Shown here: one piece after another, positions 1 to 10,453 of the stretch
How the letters are laid out: each line of letters starts with the position of its first letter
Position numbering within the stretch: the first letter of the stretch is position 1
NCBI GenBank assembly: GCA_029851415.1
Contig: CM056744.1
Coordinates: forward strand, 98,179,338 to 98,243,337
Length of the DNA stretch: 64,000 nucleotides
From: Eretmocerus hayati
Taxonomy: Eukaryota > Arthropoda > Insecta > Hymenoptera > Aphelinidae
Direction of reading: 5' to 3'
Made by a program: the position numbers and the translations under genes
Notes under the pieces: model-generated
What the model saw: the letters and a program-made list of their open reading frames with translations, nothing else
Told to the model about the DNA's origin: nothing
Database searches by the model: none

Positions 1-309
1 TTCTCTTGAACCTATGGACTCCACGCGAGTCCATGCTAGTGAATTTTACACAGCGAGTTTGGATGTTCTTCATTATGAGATATAGCTAGATGTTAAATTA
101 TCGTTGCATTCAGTATGGTACCCTTCGTACCTCCAAATTTTATCCCATGTTTGCTAACTGACAGTTTCAATATGCAATTTCTGTCATTAGTCTGTTCTGA
201 TACCAGTATAATACTTTGTTCACTCAATTCATTCAGGTATGAGGGTATTGCAATTTTCTACATGATCAATCGTGGAATCGGTATCTCCTAGATCGATCCG
301 AAGGTTTTT
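1..309. other. No recognisable feature
   Basis: AT-rich DNA directly upstream of the Gypsy-like fragment. No long open frame, repeat or RNA gene was seen. It may be further decayed retrotransposon sequence, but nothing in it shows this. Confidence 0.5.
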
Positions 310-1803
310 ACACTCGATCATTCAAATCGTGAACAAAGAAATCGAGTGGAGATGACTTATCTGAATTTTGTCGAAGAAAATGTCAAATCGATTTCAAGCG
401 ATGGAGTAAGAGAGGAGATAGAATCGGATCCGAATTTGAGTCGAGTGACTAATTCTTTGTTGAATGGCTGGCCAAAAGGAATTTCAGAAGAACTCAAGTC
501 CTACAAATTGCGAGAGCACGAGCTAACACTTGAACAAGGTTGTAAATTATGGCAATACAAAGTGGTGATTCCCAATAGTATACGATCTGAGTGACCAAAA
601 GGACTTCATGCGATCCATGTGGGTGTAGTGAGGATGAAAGCGACCGCTAAACTATATATCTGGTGGCCAAAAATAGAAAGTGACATTGAAAATATAACCA
701 AAGAATGTGAAATATGTTTGAAAAGAGCAGGTTACCCGCCTCGAGCAGAGTTGCATGTGTGGGAATGGCCGGCAGAACTTAATCACAGATTGCACGCCGA
801 ACATTTATTTGTGAAAGGAAAACCCTTTTCAATCATAATGGATGCTTACTCTTAGTAAGTGAATGTGAAAAGAGTGAAAGATTTGTCTGCGGCAACAACA
901 ATAGACACCTTCAAAGAATATTTTTCAACAGCGGACCTTCCATTTAAGTTAGGAACTGATAACGGACTATGTTCAAAGCTCAAAAACTTGAAGATTCCTC
1001 GAATAAAAATAGCATAAGACACGTTTCTGGCGCACCGTACCACCCTCCCTCTAACGAAGTGGCCAAAAATTCAGTAAAAACCTTCAAAAACAAATTACAA
1101 GAATTACTAGAAGCAAAAAATGATTCAATCGATGCCCTGAATAGATATCTATTCTATTATAGAGCAACAAAACACTGTACCACTGATTGTACCACAGTGA
1201 CTGCAAATTGGCAGGAAAGTCAGAAGTAGATGGATATGATTCGACCAAGAATCCAGGGTAGTGTAGAGGAGAGTAAAAAAAGACAAAAATCAAACTTCAA
1301 TGGGAGAAGTCGAGTCAATTTCGAGTTGGGAGAAACTGTCATGGCCAAAGATTTTAGTGATTACTTATGGAAAAAGGGTAGAGTCGTAGAGATTTTGAGC
1401 GCTGTTATGTGCGTTATTGAACTGTTAGATCGAAGAAAACTCAAAAAGTACGTAGACCAGTCAAGATCGTACTCACGGAAATTGAATTTGGAAAATGGCA
1501 ATGGTAACTTGCCTAAAGAAAAAGGCCAAAACAACGGAGATCATTAGAATTGAGCCAGGAGAAAATTTCGTGGGAACGCCAAGTGTCAGAGAGGAGGGAA
1601 TAGGAGAGAGTGAGGAAAAAAAGAATGTAAGAGCTGAAACAGAGTTTGTGAACTTGAATGAGTCTGGAACAAATACTGTTACGTTCGAAAAAAAAATTAG
1701 ATGAGTACAACTTCGGACAAAGCAAATTCATCCTTGGAAAACGTGGAACCACATGTGAGGCGCCCGGAAAGAATTAGAAAACCCGTTATTCGATTAAATC
1801 TCT
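310..1803 (+). pseudogene. Decayed Ty3/Gypsy-type pol fragment (integrase region to pol C-terminus)
   Basis: Pieces of one polyprotein appear in order on the plus strand, broken by stops and frame changes. The first piece (346-594) has the linker before integrase, with NGWPKGISEELK and QGCKLW. Next is the zinc-binding and early core region (about 600-855), with IYIWWPKIESDI-like spacing and CxxC (ECEIC). The rest of the core follows (969-1229), with GAPYHPPSNEVAKNSVK and LFYYRATKH. A C-terminal domain (1230-1547) has FELGETVMAKDF, and the last residues (about 1755-1803) are RRPERIRKPVIRLNL before a stop. This order is typical of Ty3/Gypsy pol. No LTR was found on either side, and the DNA transposon at 1841 begins just after the pol stop. 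The fragment cannot encode a working integrase. Confidence 0.8.
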
Positions 1804-1840
1804 AAAACATGTGAAGTAGCATCAGGGTGAAGAGATGTGA

Positions 1841-3686
1841 CATATGGGGCGATTCACGTCAACTCTCCAAGCGTGCTTTTTGAGCGTCGAAAAAGCTCTT
1901 TTCTAACGTTCTGTCTCGGACTCAAAATCATACCAAAAAATATCAAAGACATCATTTCCGATGTATTTTTTCCTCGACTTTCCAATGACGTGGTCTGTTT
2001 TACAAAATAAGGTCAACATAATCTCAAAATCTGTCTTTGAAAGATAAAAAGCTTTATAACTCAGAATTCCCCTTTTTCTCTTTTTTTTTGATATTTTTAA
2101 TGGAAAGATCAGACAATTTTACGTCGATATAGCTTGAGAAAAGATAGACGTATTTTTGATCCTAACGAGATAGGAAGCAAGACAAAAGTAGCACTACAAC
2201 AACCGTGCGCGCGCCATGTACCCGCGAGCTCCCTTGTCTGTGACGTTACGCATATGATGAAAGTACGGAATACATAATGATGAGTGATGATTTCGATGAA
2301 ATAATTTAACGTTTAACCTTCGACTTCTTCCCTACTTTTTTGATTGGAAGACGTTTCACTGGTTTTTGTTTTATCTGAGGACGTTTCGCTGTTTTTGGTT
2401 TTGTCTGAGAGTTTTTCTTTGCCGGGGCCTTTCTTCTCTTGGTGATTTGACTCGCTTCTTTCGGTGCCCTCTTTTCTTTTGGGGAAGATGTTGCATTCAG
2501 AGGCCAAAGAGTACTTTTTGAACATCAACAAACCATCAGAGGTAGGGATGAAAGCATGGGACTGCAGAGTTCCAGGGATTGGATCAGTATTCATGTCGAA
2601 TCTCGTTTTTAACTCATCTTTCACCTGCTCATAAACCTCCTTTCCACTAAAAAATACCTCGGTCTCCTTACATTACTTTTTCGCCCACTCAAACAGAGAT
2701 TGTGGTGTGAGCATATAGTGTTGAGAAGAGCACTGTAAGCTGGCTTGCTTAGCGCCTATCTTCAAATTTGCACCAATCCCATCGCAGGCGCCCTTTCCGT
2801 GAGCAGTTGCATGGAAGTGCCATTCTGCTACGACCCCAAAATCTTTCTCATGTGCAACGAGATTAGCAAAATTACTCTTATTTTTGAAATGTTGGCTAGC
2901 TCCGCCAGTGACATAAAAAATCTTCGTAACTACTTCAAAATTTTTTTTCCAGTATTCAATTATAATCTTCTGGTATTGGTAAACAGAATACGTGTCATGA
3001 GCTAAGTTGTCGGAAATGATAGCCAGGCTTCTATGTTTCAATTCGCCATTCTCTACGTAGTAGATCACAACTGTGAATATTGTGGCTAGATTATTGTTCC
3101 AGTGGAACGATTGAGCTGAGTTCTGGACCACAAAGGCGTCGTTTTCTGCAAAATCAAAACAAATAATGAACTGCCCAAGTTGTAGATAAATTTTCAGTTC
3201 TTTCACGGAAGCCGATTGTTGTCTAGCAATGAAATCGTGCGTTTTCAATTTCATGAGCCTTTCGCATAACAAAGACATAAAGATTGAGAGGTTAAGGTGA
3301 GCCGCCGATTGCGCTACGAGTATGGTAGTGCTACCTCTTGCTGGCTCTCTAGCTCGACAGGATCAAAAATACGTCTATTTTTTCTCAAGCTATATCGACG
3401 TAAAATTGTCTGATCTTTTCATTAAAAATATCAAAAAAAAAAAAAAAAAAAGGGGGTAATTTTGAGTTATAAAGCTTTTTATTTTTCAAAGACAGATTTT
3501 GAGGTTATGTTGACCTTGTTTTGCAAAACAGACCACGCCATTGAAAAGCTGAGGAAAAAATACATCGGGTAAGATGTCTTTGATATTTTTTTGGTATGAA
3601 TTTGAGTCCGAGACAGAACGTTAGGAAAGAGCTTTTTTGACGCTCAAAAAGCACGCTTGGAGAGTTCACGTAAATCGCCCCATATG
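1841..3686 (-). mobile_element. DNA transposon with long terminal inverted repeats, superfamily not assigned
   Basis: About 350 bp at the left (1841 to about 2205) and right (about 3320 to 3686) are near-perfect inverted copies, sharing blocks such as ATGGGGCGATT at the tips and TAGACGTATTTTTGATCC inside. CATATG occurs at both outer ends (1841-1846 and 3681-3686). It may be a 6-bp target duplication or part of the repeat; because CATATG is its own reverse complement the two cannot be told apart. The interior carries one transposase-like gene on the minus strand. The right arm has an A19 tract near 3434. The element is about 1.85 kb, short for an autonomous element with repeats this long, so it may be an internally deleted derivative. 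Confidence 0.75.
2313..3278 (-). pseudogene. Truncated transposase-like protein of the long-TIR element, one in-frame stop
   Basis: The open frame from 3278 to 2673 (201 aa) continues in the same frame as 2624-2313 (103 aa), with a single TAA at 2673-2675 between them. The first part has FDFAENDAFVVQNSAQSFHW, TGGASQHFKNKSNFANL and EWHFHATAHGKGACDGIGAN. I recall this D...G.SQ.KN...HGK..CDG pattern from a DDE-like protein family found in many animals, usually left unnamed; I do not assign a superfamily. The second part ends in a Ser/Lys/Glu-rich repeat (KTKNSETSSDKTKTSETSS). The N-terminus is short for such proteins, as the methionine at 3278 lies only about 40-60 bp inside the inverted repeat. 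It is probably inactive. Confidence 0.6.
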
Positions 3687-3879
3687 TGGCTTGCAGCATG
3701 CAGGTATGCGTGCGAGTGTGGGAATTTCCCGGGAAAAGACTCCCGGAGAGTCAAGGTTCGTGTCCATGTGACTGAGAAGCACAAGTTACTGTGAACTATA
3801 GAATAATTCATTAACTCAAAATATATACATTGTTTTACAAGTGTTGTTACTCGCTCGACTGCCAATGCGAGACTAACTA

Positions 3880-4045
3880 AGTAACTGAGGATGCGGCCAC
3901 ATGAAGGCGGAAGCGCCATCTTGGACCTATACCAGCTGTGAGTGCGACAAGGATGCAACACTTCGCGCCACTCTAACCTCCTTGTCGCACTCATGGCTTA
4001 TCGCGCTTTCGCGCCAAATGTTTTGCTGCATGTGGCCGCTGCCTG
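3880..4045. repeat. Imperfect inverted repeat (foldback)
   Basis: GCGGCCACATGAA near 3893 pairs with TGCATGTGGCCGC ending at 4039. The inner block TGAGTGCGACAAGG near 3939 pairs with CCTTGTCGCACTCA near 3980. The loop is about 25 bp. The sequence is more GC-rich than its surroundings. It is probably a small nonautonomous element; no target duplication was identified. Confidence 0.55.
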
Positions 4046-4990
4046 ACTGCTGTAGAGCTTATGCCGCGCACGCAATTCATATATCGCCCGTTGCTTATCC
4101 CCGCTCTGCGCTCTCTGAGGTAAAGACACGAACGCGCTTGCATGTATGTGTGTGTGCCGATGCCTACACGCGTGCGTAGGTTAGGTTAGTAGGATGGCGC
4201 GGAAGCGAGCGGAGAGAGCCAGCGTATGCTATGCGACGGCAAGAGCAGTTCATAAGATCATGGCTGTAATGTGAATTGAAGTAATAAAGTACGCCCCATA
4301 ATGAAAGACGGTATTGTTTATTACAAAGATGCATTACTATACTTAACAAATATCATTTGAAAATCAGTTCTCTATACGTTCATTGTCCTCCACTTCTGGA
4401 CCCTATTGATCTAATTTAGTCTCGAGTTTAGTCTTGTGGTGGTATTTCGACGTTTCGCGCATGTGAAAGCTGCACGAGTTCTAGGGTTATTTCCTACCGA
4501 AAGAGTGTTTCATAATATCCGATGAGGAATGATGTGAAATGGGAGAGATTCCATGTAATATCGAGGAATGAACCCAACATTGATCGTTGAATTATAATAT
4601 GGATTAGATTGCGGGCTACTCTGACACAATGTCTCGACTCTGGTAGGAATGGTAATGAATTTTTGGACAAAAACGGGCCACCGGCCAAGTCGCATTGCTA
4701 TTATAGCTATATATTGCATAGGTGGTCAGAAGAAGAACTCACAGTTCTATCAGGAAATGAATTCGAGCAGGGAACACAAACAATAAGATGAAACTAAATT
4801 CTAAAATCAATTTCGTGGACTTCATTTATAGTTCAACGAAATCAAATTATTATCGTTATGCTTACAAAATGCAGATGAGAGCACCACAATTTTTCCCTCC
4901 CAGTAGACATTCTCAATTTTTCTGAGCAGCTGTCCCGAAGAAGAAATAAAGATATTAGAACTACCAACTAATGATTCCTACAGGAACTAA
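4046..4990. other. No recognisable gene
   Basis: Intergenic DNA. A short TAGGTTAGGTTAG run at about 4177 resembles insect telomeric repeats but is too short to mean anything. No open frame with protein-like composition was seen. Confidence 0.5.
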
Positions 4991-4995
4991 CGAAG

Positions 4996-5312
4996 GGAGG
5001 TCCACTTGCGGAATATCGATCTTGATGGAATTCTGGGAATTATCTTGTTTTGGTTAAAAGTGATGATATCTCCAAGGGTTTAATTCCATGGGCCTCCTAT
5101 CATGAGATACAGCTATAGAGATTAGCATCGTTACTAAATCTATATGCACGACTTATCGGCATGAGCCCATATTGACAATGCTAATCTCTTAAGCTGTATT
5201 TTGAAAGAGGAGGCCCATGGAATGTCATCCATGGAGATACCTCCATTCCTCACCAAAACGAGATGGTCCCTCGAATTTCATCAGGATCCGTGTTCTGCAA
5301 GGTTGGACCTCT
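4996..5312. repeat. Foldback MITE, copy 1
   Basis: Two arms of about 130 bp (4996-5129 and 5173-5312) are imperfect inverted copies. AGGTCCACTTGCGGAA opposes the complement of TTCTGCAAGGTTGGACCT. The best-matching block, CCATGGGCCTCCT, opposes AGGAGGCCCATGG. The arm sequence resembles the element at 17890-18222 (shared CTTGCGGAACACGGAT-like block and GCTCATAT..GACAATGCTAAT near the centre), so both probably belong to one family. It carries no gene. Confidence 0.65.
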
Positions 5313-6565
5313 CACCGCGAGACAGTAATTTAATCGTGCTTTGGCAAAATTACGATTACATGGCAAAGGTTAATCATGATCAAAATCCTGTTCCATTCCT
5401 CAACTCATTACCTATACACTAAAGTAGGGTGTGGCACCAAACTAATTCAATATTTCTGATTCCGCAGAAAATTGATCTGGTAATCTCAAGGATATGTGAG
5501 GTGGCTATTGTCACATTCGGTAACATTTTTTACACTACTCAGAGGAATTGACTAGATCACAAGATCATTGATCAAAAAGTATCGTGGCGCACATCGGCTG
5601 TTGCTGGAATTTAATATCAAGATACTGTACTTAGAGTTGAGCATAGTTTTTTTTCTCTTTCTCAATAGATTTCACGACGAGGAACATGAAGTCTGGGGAT
5701 CAGATTTTGCTGGGAATCATTCCGTAGACCTCTCGTGAGAAAACAAAAGGATAAGATACTTGAGCTTTTTCCGTCTGATGAATTCTTTTGATCTCGTGAA
5801 TAATAATATGGAAATTGTTGGGAGTGAATAGATTAATAGCTAATTTTGTCATGTGGCCTTCATGTCTTGGGTTCTTGCCTTTTGCTCAACGAATGATAAG
5901 CCTATTCGGTTGTGTAATGACCGATTCAGTGAGTTACTACGATGTTGAAGCTGCTACAACCCCTCCCCGCGGTTTTTAATTTCTCAATGTTGACCAACCC
6001 GTGATGACTCGAAATATGTCCCTAATGAGAATCTTTCTACGTGATTTACTTCACCTAAGGCGTAAACAATATGGCCAAGAAAGAATTCGCTCCCATGCAG
6101 ACATATTTGCCGGAATACCGGAGTCCTGCTCATGACTGGAATAAAATTATGAAAACTTGGTTTCGCAGCAAACGTGTTTCAAACATGAACACATAATATT
6201 CGGTCATGGGGAATATTCGCGGCCTAGAGGGATCTCGGATTGAAGTCTGTATGCTTGCCTTTTTGTTTCTCGAAGGACTTGAACGAATTTTACTCACCAT
6301 TCATCAAAAGATCTGAGAAACAAGATATAATGATCTTAAGCAGTCGACTGCCATTCACCCAGTTCGACTGAATTGGAAAAAAATTACACGCTGGAGTATT
6401 TTTGAGAGTTTGGAATTCTTCTCTAAAATCGTTATTGGTTATTATCTTCCGAAACGAAATAATGAATCGAGCAGTGATGCATGACAATTGTTTTACTCGT
6501 GACAAGAGGGGAATGGCCATTCCATGACGTTATACCAAAGTAGTGAATTTCGATTCGGGTGTAAA
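5313..6565. other. No recognisable feature
   Basis: AT-rich intergenic DNA. No credible coding frame, RNA gene or repeat was identified. Confidence 0.5.
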
Positions 6566-6569
6566 TAGT

Positions 6570-6683
6570 ATATTATTGCCCTGGGCGCGTACGCGCAGTT
6601 CGGGCGCTAGGACAGTTTATTTACAGACAGATAAATAAGTCCTCCGCGCCTGAAATGGGCCTGCGAGCATAGAGCAATAATGA
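6570..6683. repeat. Short GC-rich inverted repeat
   Basis: Arms 6570-6622 and 6631-6683 pair: TATTATTGCCCTGGGCGCG against the complement of GGCCTGCGAGCATAGAGCAATAATGA, and GGGCGCTAGGAC against the complement of GTCCTCCGCGCC. The left flank AAATAGTATATTAT also precedes the inverted repeat at 32949, which suggests a related small foldback element. Confidence 0.5.
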
Positions 6684-6686
6684 TTT

Positions 6687-6746
6687 TTCATCATGAGAAC
6701 CCTAAAACCGCATTTGAATGCGGCCTTTTTAGGTTAGAATGATGAA
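6687..6746. repeat. 60-bp hairpin
   Basis: TTCATCATGAGAACCCTAAAA pairs imperfectly with TTTTTAGGTTAGAATGATGAA around the core CCGCATT-TG-AATGCGG. It sits beside the 6570 inverted repeat. Its function is unknown. Confidence 0.5.
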
Positions 6747-7071
6747 AAAAAAACTTTCTTTCGCGTCCGAATGATGGGTTTCGGCCTGAGGTGCACACGA
6801 GGATCGGAATGATCACAGGGATGCCAAAGACAGGTTTTCCTCCCGTGTAACGGGTAGTCATTCCAATCATTCAAGGGTGGTACATTATCAGTCATGCATT
6901 ATGCAAGAGTAATTGTGACCACTGCGATTAAGGGGTGTACGGACAGCTATGGTCAAGCTCGAAAGGGTTAATGCTTATTATGTAACTCTGGATGATTTTT
7001 TTAGTATTCTGAAAGTATCAGCTATGAAGATTCTTACAAGCCACTTCTGCCGAGGAACATGAAGTTGTTTC

Positions 7072-7106
7072 TACGTGTAAATTTTTTGGTGGCCCTGAAA
7101 AGGGCC
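7072..7106 (-). terminator. Histone 3' stem-loop of H2B-1, with downstream box
   Basis: On the minus strand the stem-loop GGCCCTTTTCAGGGCC (7091-7106) starts 63 bp after the H2B-1 stop. It is followed by ACCA and then ACGTA (7072-7076). The stem-loop is the binding site for the stem-loop binding protein in non-polyadenylated histone mRNA. Confidence 0.95.
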
Positions 7107-7169
7107 GATCGGTTTTTTGCGATTTTTAAGACTTTTTCTCCGTTCATTTCGAAGTCCTGTGCAGCCAAT

Positions 7170-7544
7170 TTACTTGGAGCTAGTGTACTTGGTAACGGCC
7201 TTGGTTCCCTCGGAAACGGCGTGTTTGGCCAGCTCACCGGGCAGAAGGAGACGCACGGCAGTCTGGATTTCCCGGGAGGTGATGGTCGACCTCTTGTTGT
7301 AGTGGGCCAGACGGGAAGCCTCGGCGGCGATGCGCTCGAAGATGTCGTTGACGAAGCTGTTCATGATGGACATGGCCTTGCTGGAGACACCGGTGTCGGG
7401 GTGCACCTGCTTCAACACCTTGTAGATGTAGATGGCGTACGACTCGCGCCTCTTCTTGTGCTTCTTCTTCTTGTCGCCCTTGGCGATGTTCTTGACGGCC
7501 TTTCCGGCCTTCTTCACTGCCTTTCCGCTGGTTTTGGGTGCCAT
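7170..7544 (-). CDS. H2B: Histone H2B (copy H2B-1, pair A1)
   Basis: A 124-aa core histone that dimerises with H2A in the nucleosome. The Lys-rich N-terminal tail ([20 protein letters not shown]..., about residues 1-33) leads into the histone fold with [39 protein letters not shown] and the C-terminal helix ending AVTKYTSSK. It is intronless and of normal family length. It is transcribed divergently from H2A-1, 307 bp between start codons, from a TATA-like CTTATAAG at 7604-7611, with the initiator-like CATCAGTCG about 30 bp downstream of it. Its protein is identical to the other three H2B copies. The sequence after its stem-loop resembles that of H2B-3, which supports A1 and A3 being inverted duplicates. 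The start is fixed by the conserved APKTSGK N-terminus. Confidence 0.98.
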   Translation of the reverse strand: MAPKTSGKAVKKAGKAVKNIAKGDKKKKHKKRRESYAIYIYKVLKQVHPDTGVSSKAMSIMNSFVNDIFERIAAEASRLAHYNKRSTITSREIQTAVRLLLPGELAKHAVSEGTKAVTKYTSSK

Positions 7545-7851
7545 GGTTGTAGCTGAGTGTACCGGTCAAATTCGACTGATGTCGGAGCGGGAATCGTGGC
7601 CCCCTTATAAGAACTGAGGCTCCGCTTCTCCGAACCGGTGAATGTGGAGCCACCGTCGTCCCCCTCTCGCTGAGCGCGCGGCTGTTGCTTCGATGGGAGT
7701 GTCCCCCACCGAATACCCGACCAATTTTTTACCATTTGCTCGGAAGCGGCTGGCTCAAGCGCATATAAGGGGCCACTCCCCTACCACTAAGCATCCAGTC
7801 TACGACTGAATTTCTTCGTGACACCAGTCTACTCCAAACCTCAATCTCATC
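7545..7851. promoter_or_regulatory. Divergent H2B-1/H2A-1 promoter
   Basis: The minus-strand H2B TATA-like box is at 7604-7611, with ACATCAGTCG at its expected start. The plus-strand H2A box TATAAGG is at 7764-7770, followed by the start-region motif GCATCCAGTC. Between them lie GTTGCTTCGATGGGAGTGTCC and ACCATTTGCTCGGAAGCGGC, which recur in the other H2A/H2B spacers. Confidence 0.85.
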
Positions 7852-8229
7852 ATGTCTGGACGTGGCAAGGGAGGCGGCAAAGTCAAGGGAAAGTCGAAGA
7901 CCCGGTCAACCAGGGCTGGACTTCAGTTCCCCGTCGGACGTATCCACCGTCTGCTGAGGAAGGGCAACTACGCCGAGCGAGTTGGTGCCGGTGCCCCGGT
8001 CTACCTCGCCGCTGTCATGGAGTACTTGGCCGCTGAGGTTCTCGAGTTGGCAGGAAACGCCGCCCGTGACAACAAAAAGACCAGGATCATCCCCCGTCAC
8101 CTGCAGTTGGCCATCCGCAACGACGAGGAGTTGAACAAGTTACTCTCCGGAGTGACCATCGCCCAAGGAGGTGTCCTGCCCAACATCCAGGCCGTCCTCC
8201 TGCCCAAGAAGACCGAAAAGAAGGCTTAA
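7852..8229 (+). CDS. H2A: Histone H2A (copy H2A-1, pair A1)
   Basis: A 125-aa core histone. The tail [16 protein letters not shown] is followed by the histone fold ([54 protein letters not shown]) and the docking domain [15 protein letters not shown]. The C-terminus ends KKTEKKA and lacks an SQ motif, so this is canonical H2A rather than H2A.X. It is intronless, and the start is fixed by the conserved SGRGKGG N-terminus. Its leader, around GCATCCAGTCTACGACTG, is shared with H2A-2 and H2A-4. The downstream flank (CACGTACGTGCAAAGAATTTGTTCC) resembles that of H2A-3. It is followed 1.3 kb on by the convergent H3-1 gene. Confidence 0.98.
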   Translation: MSGRGKGGGKVKGKSKTRSTRAGLQFPVGRIHRLLRKGNYAERVGAGAPVYLAAVMEYLAAEVLELAGNAARDNKKTRIIPRHLQLAIRNDEELNKLLSGVTIAQGGVLPNIQAVLLPKKTEKKA

Positions 8230-8266
8230 ATCCCATTTGACCTCAACCCAGACCAAGAAAAAAATC

Positions 8267-8302
8267 GGCCCTTTTCAGGGCCACCAAGTTATTCCTCACG
8301 TA
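8267..8302 (+). terminator. Histone 3' stem-loop of H2A-1, with downstream box
   Basis: GGCCCTTTTCAGGGCC at 8267-8282, 37 bp after the stop, then ACCA and ACGTA at 8298-8302. Confidence 0.95.
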
Positions 8303-9541
8303 CGTGCAAAGAATTTGTTCCACAAGATCGCTAAAAATTGGTAGAGGCACTAAAACGTCACCTTGGCCTTCTGCATTCGAATCTCGAAACAGTTGTGTCA
8401 GTACCAAGGCGCTGCATAAGGCTAAGATGCGATCTTAACGATTGTACGATTTATTCACATTTGAGGCGGATCATCCCAAAGAAATTTCGTATCTCCCCAA
8501 TCCACCAGCCCCTCGATTTTACAAGTAACCAGTCAGTCGGTCTCATCCAGTGATATGACTATGACTGTGAATAATTCCAAGTATCATATTTTCAACATGG
8601 GCCCTGGCTTCGAAACATGTCTTTCTTACACTTATGAATGTTATATGGGTCGATGTTAGCCGCAGTCAGCTTGGAAAAACTGTGAGTAGAGATCTCAAAG
8701 ATTGTTATATCCCACCTTACGCGAGCGCGTGCGGAACAATTGATAAGAAATTTGTGATCTTTGAAAACTCGAGTACTTTTTTGGATCTTCTCATGAGAAT
8801 CCTCCAACCCGACATCAACATTTCGATTATTAGAAACATTCGATTCCTACACTGTAGCTCGCTGTATACTCCTAATCATGGACATCTGAGCTGGAAAGAT
8901 TGAGACAATAGCTTTAGCTTATCGTTGTCGATAATTCTCTGATCAATCCGGGGTTTGATATGTGCAGAAGGTTGTGAAGATCAGTGGAGAATAATTACTG
9001 TGAAAGCAGTTTTTTGTCATTTTTCATTGATCGTAATCCCGATTAACATCATCCGATTGATGCGACTGTGTGTTGATGAAGTTTTTCCTGTCTCGTCATT
9101 TATAGCCTTCGCAAAGAGCACCGGTAACAAAAAGTGCCATAAATCAGGCTGAAAATATAGTGGTCATTCTCTTAAAACATCAAAAAGTGATATTCATGGA
9201 CTATACTGCTCAAGGTATTTTGAAGCCATGATATACTAGCAGTACACCTCATATTTTCAACATGAGCCTGTATGAGCAATGCTGACGTCCTTGAACGTCA
9301 CTTGAAGACGTTTGAGCGTTAGTGACTATGAATTTGGTTTCATTGTGCACCGAGACAGGAATTATTCGACAAGTTTTAGCAAATTCTGTGGCCCGAATCT
9401 GACACACTCTTCTGGTCAATAATGAATCAACGCTATAAACTATTTTTGGATAAGCTTCAGCCCCGGATTAGCTTTCAGTTCATATCAAATGATTCAGACG
9501 GATCTCTGCTCATGGGTTAAAGAGAAGGAATAGTTTGCGAA
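8303..9541. other. H2A-1 to H3-1 spacer, duplicated flank
   Basis: No gene was seen. The two ends resemble, in reverse complement, the ends of the H3-3/H2A-3 spacer (26869-28293). About 170 bp next to H3-1 (9390-9560) match 26870-27030, including CTCAAAACGTATTCGCAAAC and TCCGGGGCTGAAGCT. The match fades toward the middle. Confidence 0.65.
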
Positions 9542-9577
9542 TACGTTTTGAGAATTATAGTGGCCCTGAAAAGGGCC
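9542..9577 (-). terminator. Histone 3' stem-loop of H3-1, with downstream box
   Basis: The minus-strand GGCCCTTTTCAGGGCC (9562-9577) lies 27 bp after the stop. It is followed by ACTA, as in the other H3 genes, rather than ACCA, and then by ACGTA at 9542-9546. Confidence 0.95.
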
Positions 9578-9604
9578 GATTGAATTTTTTGTCAAGATAA
9601 TCAC

Positions 9605-10036
<432 letters not shown>

Positions 10037-10060
10037 CTAGGGCTATACAACAGAACGAAT

Positions 10061-10069
10061 GGTTCCGAC
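10061..10069. repeat. Target site duplication, left copy
   Basis: GGTTCCGAC, directly next to the T-rich (poly-A on the minus strand) end of the Jockey-type element. The matching copy is at 14758-14766. Confidence 0.9.
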
Positions 10070-10453
10070 TTTTTTGACTTTGAAAATTCTCTTTATTCTC
10101 GATTTTTCAAGGTGATACATACAATTACATATCGTTCCTATTAGTAGCGTCAACTTTTGTACACACTGCGCCTAGCCCTCGTAGGGCCATATCAGTATTC
10201 CACACTATTTCACATGCTTTCGCTAATCATTCATAAAAGATAATGTAAATGCACTTTTTATGTATTATGGTAAAAGTTTGAAAAACCCATGTCAGCTCTC
10301 AAATGACTAGAAACACACACAATTCTTCGCGCACACATCCATCCGTCCTCAGTCACACTACAGTATATTTCAGGTGATATTTGTATTTATGTACAGTCAT
10401 GTATATATATATGTAGAATGTTTACATTTGTCATGTATATAGATCATGTGCAG

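Noticed and set aside
3644..3994. 116-codon open frame
   Set aside because: It overlaps the transposon end and the foldback at 3880; its composition is not protein-like and there is no recognisable motif.
4177..4192. TTAGG-like telomeric repeat
   Set aside because: Only about 2.5 units, and in the wrong context.
7059..7556. Long open frames antisense to H2B, and similar ones opposite every histone gene
   Set aside because: They mirror GC-rich histone codons, recur at each copy and have no leader or 3' signal of their own.
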